Of a DNA stretch of 16,878 nucleotides, positions 14,159-16,878 are shown in pieces. The DNA is from JBGPBY01 sp041481485 (lineage in GTDB: Bacteria; Acidobacteriota; Terriglobia; 20CM-2-55-15): assembly GCA_041481485.1 (NCBI GenBank), contig JBGPBY010000112.1, forward strand, positions 1-16,878, written 5' to 3'. Position 1 is the first letter of the stretch. Every line of letters starts with the position of its first letter. The notes under the pieces were generated by a model. That model made no database searches, was not told the origin of the DNA, and worked only from the letters and a program-made list of their open reading frames with translations. Both the position numbers and the translations under genes were made by a program.

Positions 14159-15151
14159 TTACGGTCGCGAATGACAGGAGGAATGTGCCGCGCAGATTTT
14201 CTGGAAGACGGAACTGCGTTGATCCTGGAGAGAACCGCTCGATGGGTACGCGCAGAGGGTATCGACGCCATAGGCTCTGACGAATTCATCCCACAATTGC
14301 TCAAGCCGAATCGCCGCCTCCGTCTTGCCTTCCCGCCACAACGTGGGCGCGCATTCTCCCCACAGCGCAACGCGAGGGTGTTCTGCCGTTGAAGCGGCAG
14401 CCGCTTGCTGGATGAGCGGGGGAATGACTCTCCAGAATTGTTTTTCGTCAGGCCAGTCTTTGACGAGGAGCTTCTCGATCGCGTCGGCCACATCCCACCA
14501 GCAATATCTTCCCTCCCGGGCGAGACGATCGATGTTGATGCCGCGCGACTTTAGTTTCCTCTCGAGGCTGGGCCGGCGCGAGTCGATTCCCAGCACGATT
14601 AACACTTTTCCAGCGTTCAAGACGCCCTCCGCAAAAGGTGCGTAATGTTCCAGGAGGGATGCGTCATCAGGGTAGAACCCGACGCCGTGATAGGACCGGG
14701 CCGCAGGGAGAACTTTCCCCGCAACTGTCAGTTGATCCTTCGTCGCGGAGTCCTGGCGCTTCAGGCTCGAGCTGACGAACTGCCGGCCTTCGATAATAGA
14801 TTCCATCGCGGGCAACAGGTCGTCTCCGGCATCGGTCTTGAGCACGTAACCGTGTCCACCTGCACCCAATGCCGCTTCGACGATGTCCCAGGACGAATTC
14901 TCACTGAGGAACAGAATCCTGCTGTCCGGATCGCGAGCGACGATTCGCCGGGCGGCGGCAATGCCGTTCAGCGCGGGAAGGCCGACGTCCAGCAGAATCA
15001 GATCCGGTCGAAGCGCCTCGGCCTTGTGAATGGCGTCAAACCCATCTGAGGCTTCACCGGCGATCTGCCATCGAGAACTCGCCGTCAACTTCGAGTCGAC
15101 ATAGCGACGCCAGGGCTCAAAGTCATCGACTACCAGAACACGATAGCTCAA
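14159..15151 (-). CDS. Response regulator with REC and MEDS domains
   Basis: 330 aa from a TTG start. REC domain 1-125: acidic pair D9/D10, phosphoacceptor D55 in LILLDVGLP, S83 in FLSENS, K105 in YVLKTD. Residues about 150-320 match the MEDS domain (methanogen/methylotroph DcmR sensory domain), with GVGFYPDDASLLEHYAPFAEGVL, GKVLIVLGIDS and REGRYCWWDVADAIEKLL. NarL-type receivers paired with HisKA_3 kinases normally carry a C-terminal helix-turn-helix; none is present, so output is probably through ligand or protein contacts. The start is set by AGGAGG 5 nt before TTG at 15151; a longer GTG start at 15184 would overlap the kinase gene and has no ribosome site. It lies 10 nt after the kinase stop. 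Pairing is firm; output is unknown. Confidence 0.88.
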   Translation of the reverse strand: MSYRVLVVDDFEPWRRYVDSKLTASSRWQIAGEASDGFDAIHKAEALRPDLILLDVGLPALNGIAAARRIVARDPDSRILFLSENSSWDIVEAALGAGGHGYVLKTDAGDDLLPAMESIIEGRQFVSSSLKRQDSATKDQLTVAGKVLPAARSYHGVGFYPDDASLLEHYAPFAEGVLNAGKVLIVLGIDSRRPSLERKLKSRGINIDRLAREGRYCWWDVADAIEKLLVKDWPDEKQFWRVIPPLIQQAAAASTAEHPRVALWGECAPTLWREGKTEAAIRLEQLWDEFVRAYGVDTLCAYPSSGSLQDQRSSVFQKICAAHSSCHSRP

Positions 15152-15156
15152 CAACG

Positions 15157-15162
15157 CCTCCT
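15157..15162 (-). promoter_or_regulatory. Ribosome binding site that sets the response regulator TTG start
   Basis: AGGAGG on the minus strand begins at the last base of the kinase stop codon and lies 5 nt before TTG at 15151. The position implies coupled translation of kinase and regulator. Confidence 0.75.
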
Positions 15163-16700
15163 CATTGTTGGGGTAGAGGTACACAAACCCGGATCGATGT
15201 GCCGCACTGAGGCCTCGTATCGATTGTTAGCTGTCCATCCACGGCTTTTACTCTCTCTTTCATGCTGGTCAGGCCGAGGCCGCGGATCGATGCCGCTTCG
15301 AGATCAAAGCCGGCGCCAAAGTCCCGAATTATAAACTCGATCTGATCGACTCCGCCGCGAAGGAAAACCTCGATCTTCTCAGCGCCGCTGTGCTTGCTTG
15401 CATTCTGAAGGGATTCCTGCAACACCCGATACAGACACATGCTAATTCGCTTCGGCAAATCTTCCGGTACGCTCTCGCCTTGAAAGCGAACTTCGATGCC
15501 CAGCTGACTGGAGACTTCGCGGCAAAGGGCGGCAGCCGCGCCCTCAATCCCCAGATATTCCAACCGCGGAGGGTGCAACCGATGCGAGAGGCTTTGAATA
15601 TCCTTCACGAGATTCACGGCCTCTTCGCGTGCCTCTTCGATACCCCGCCTTCCTTCTGTCGTTGAGACGGCTTGCGCCAACCCGCCAAGGCGTAAGGCCA
15701 GCAGCGATAGCCGCTGATTGATATCGTCATGAAGCTCGCGGGCGATGGCGGCGCGTTCTTCTTCCTGCGCTACGATCAGCCTCTGGCTGATCGTAGAAAG
15801 TGCTTCTTCAGCCAGCTTGCGTTCCGTGACGTCCATAGCCGAACCAATGTAGCCCGCAAGCGAACCGTCGCTGTTGTATCTCGGCACACCCGCGTCGCGG
15901 ACCCACCGGTATTCGCCGTCGTGCCGGCGGATCCGATACTCCATTTGAAACGGTTCACGCCGATCGAAAGCCTTCACGTAAATATCCCAACTTCGCTCGA
16001 TGTCCTCCGGGTGGATGCCGTTGGCCCATCCGCTACCGAGCGCGGCTTCCAATGGACGGCCGGTGAAGTCGAGCCACACCTGATTGACGTAGGTGCATTC
16101 CTTGTCGGGGCCACAAATCCAGATAGAGACCGGAGCGGTGTTCGCGATAAGCCGGAAGCGTTCTTCGCTTTCGCGCATCGCCTCTTCGGCGAGAGTGCGC
16201 TCGATGAGATCTGCGGCCTGCCGCGCAAGGACGTCGAACAGCATGAAATCTTCTTCGGTAGGCGTGTGCGGTGCCCGCCAGTGCGTGGATAGCATGCCGA
16301 TAGGTTTCCCAGAGCGCGAACACAGCGGCGTCGATTGCACCGCGCGGATGCCGGAGCGACGATACTCCTGATGATCCTGCGTGCCGACCATGAACTCGCA
16401 GGACTCGATGTCGGTAACAAGGACGCGCATGTTGTCACGAAGCGCACGGCCGCAACTGCTCCCCGCTTCCACCGTTACCCTTTGCCAGAATGCCGCAGAA
16501 TCGCTGTGGAAGTTCCTCCAGTTCAACAGGAGCAGCGTCTGATGGTCGGTGTCCAGCATCTGGACGCTGGCCGCATCGGCAGTCATCAACGTGATTGCGG
16601 CATCGAGAATCTGAAGATACAGAGAGTCCCGCGTCGTTTCGGAAATCAGACGCGTGCTGATCGTTTGCAGCATTCTCGTGGAAGCAGTGATGTCAGACAT
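15162..16700 (-). CDS. GAF-PAS histidine kinase of the HisKA_3 (NarL-pair) type
   Basis: 512 aa from the ATG at 16700. No TM segment or signal peptide, so it is a cytosolic sensor. Domains: short N-terminal helix (1-24), GAF (about 24-172, with GIRAVQSTPL and GKPIGMLSTHW), PAS with PAC (about 178-294, YVNQVWLDFTG to GYIGSAMDVTERK), HisKA_3 dimerisation domain (about 306-374) with the phospho-acceptor H324 in ARELHDDINQRLSLLALRL, and HATPase_c (about 409-510) with N433 in LQESLQNASKHS, DFGAGFD, and GLGLTSMKERV. It would phosphorylate D55 of the regulator encoded 10 nt downstream. The reading frame is open to 16838, adding 46 residues of unconserved look; I prefer 16700 because MSDITASTR leads directly into the GAF helix, though no good Shine-Dalgarno is seen. 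The signal is unknown. Confidence 0.9.
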   Translation of the reverse strand: MSDITASTRMLQTISTRLISETTRDSLYLQILDAAITLMTADAASVQMLDTDHQTLLLLNWRNFHSDSAAFWQRVTVEAGSSCGRALRDNMRVLVTDIESCEFMVGTQDHQEYRRSGIRAVQSTPLCSRSGKPIGMLSTHWRAPHTPTEEDFMLFDVLARQAADLIERTLAEEAMRESEERFRLIANTAPVSIWICGPDKECTYVNQVWLDFTGRPLEAALGSGWANGIHPEDIERSWDIYVKAFDRREPFQMEYRIRRHDGEYRWVRDAGVPRYNSDGSLAGYIGSAMDVTERKLAEEALSTISQRLIVAQEEERAAIARELHDDINQRLSLLALRLGGLAQAVSTTEGRRGIEEAREEAVNLVKDIQSLSHRLHPPRLEYLGIEGAAAALCREVSSQLGIEVRFQGESVPEDLPKRISMCLYRVLQESLQNASKHSGAEKIEVFLRGGVDQIEFIIRDFGAGFDLEAASIRGLGLTSMKERVKAVDGQLTIDTRPQCGTSIRVCVPLPQQ

Positions 16701-16878
16701 GAAGAGGCCATCATGTCGCCAGCCCGCTGGTCGAGTCAATTTGTTTGGAGTCACATTCCCGACCAGACGCCAAAACACTGGTGTATGCAGAGGAACGCGG
16801 CGGTCATGAGTGAGGGAATGTATGCGATCTTGACGCAATCTCCATGAAGTCCGGATGCGACGACTGTGAGATAAGAAG

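Noticed and set aside
15152..15184. Longer response regulator from GTG at 15184
   Set aside because: It overlaps the kinase gene and has no Shine-Dalgarno, while AGGAGG is ideally placed for TTG at 15151.

Overview
The window looks like a chromosomal piece of a Gram-negative bacterium with moderately high GC. Two different outer-membrane beta-barrel proteins, a sigma-54-type promoter and many short palindromic intergenic repeats are visible. The repeat style and gene mix remind me of Acidobacteriota, but no rRNA or marker gene is present, so this is an inference. I see no tRNA, rRNA, CRISPR array, transposase or phage structural gene.

Layout. (1) 1-103: hairpin repeats. (2) 104-5403, minus strand: a run of five genes, in transcription order a 137-aa orphan protein, an Omp85-like outer-membrane barrel, an AEC-family permease, a beta-hydroxyacid-dehydrogenase-type reductase, and an EboE-like TIM-barrel protein. 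(3) 5533-9441, plus strand, divergent from the previous run: a compact four-gene operon of a three-TM membrane protein, a signal-less peptidoglycan amidase with a C-terminal PG-binding domain, a small holin-like membrane protein, and a membrane-anchored protein with three ASH/choice-of-anchor-D-type domains. A strong hairpin follows at 9452-9484. (4) 9442-9709: a string of hairpins, then an exported metallo-beta-lactamase-fold hydrolase (9710-10699), convergent with a DUF1801-YjbR fusion (10715-11461). (5) 11462-11949: a nested inverted-repeat array, a dyad and a sigma-54 promoter in front of an eight-strand-type outer-membrane barrel gene (11950-12573). (6) 12589-12783: a 195-bp near-perfect palindromic element between convergent genes. 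(7) 12795-16700, minus strand: a GAF-PAS-HisKA_3 histidine kinase, a response regulator whose output is a MEDS domain rather than a DNA-binding domain, a short decayed gene fragment, and a multi-TM membrane protein.

How the genes may work together. The divergent block 3245-9441 encodes parts for every layer of a Gram-negative envelope: an outer-membrane barrel, a wall-cutting amidase, inner-membrane proteins and a periplasmic repeat protein. I read it as an uncharacterised envelope-remodelling, export or lysis-like module; that function is inference. The kinase and regulator are a clear two-component pair. EboE, reductase and permease may form a small metabolite-handling set.

Starts were moved from the longest possible ORF for four genes: amidase 6731, small membrane protein 7586, response regulator TTG at 15151, and kinase 16700. 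The first three follow from visible ribosome-binding sites; the kinase start rests on where the domains begin.
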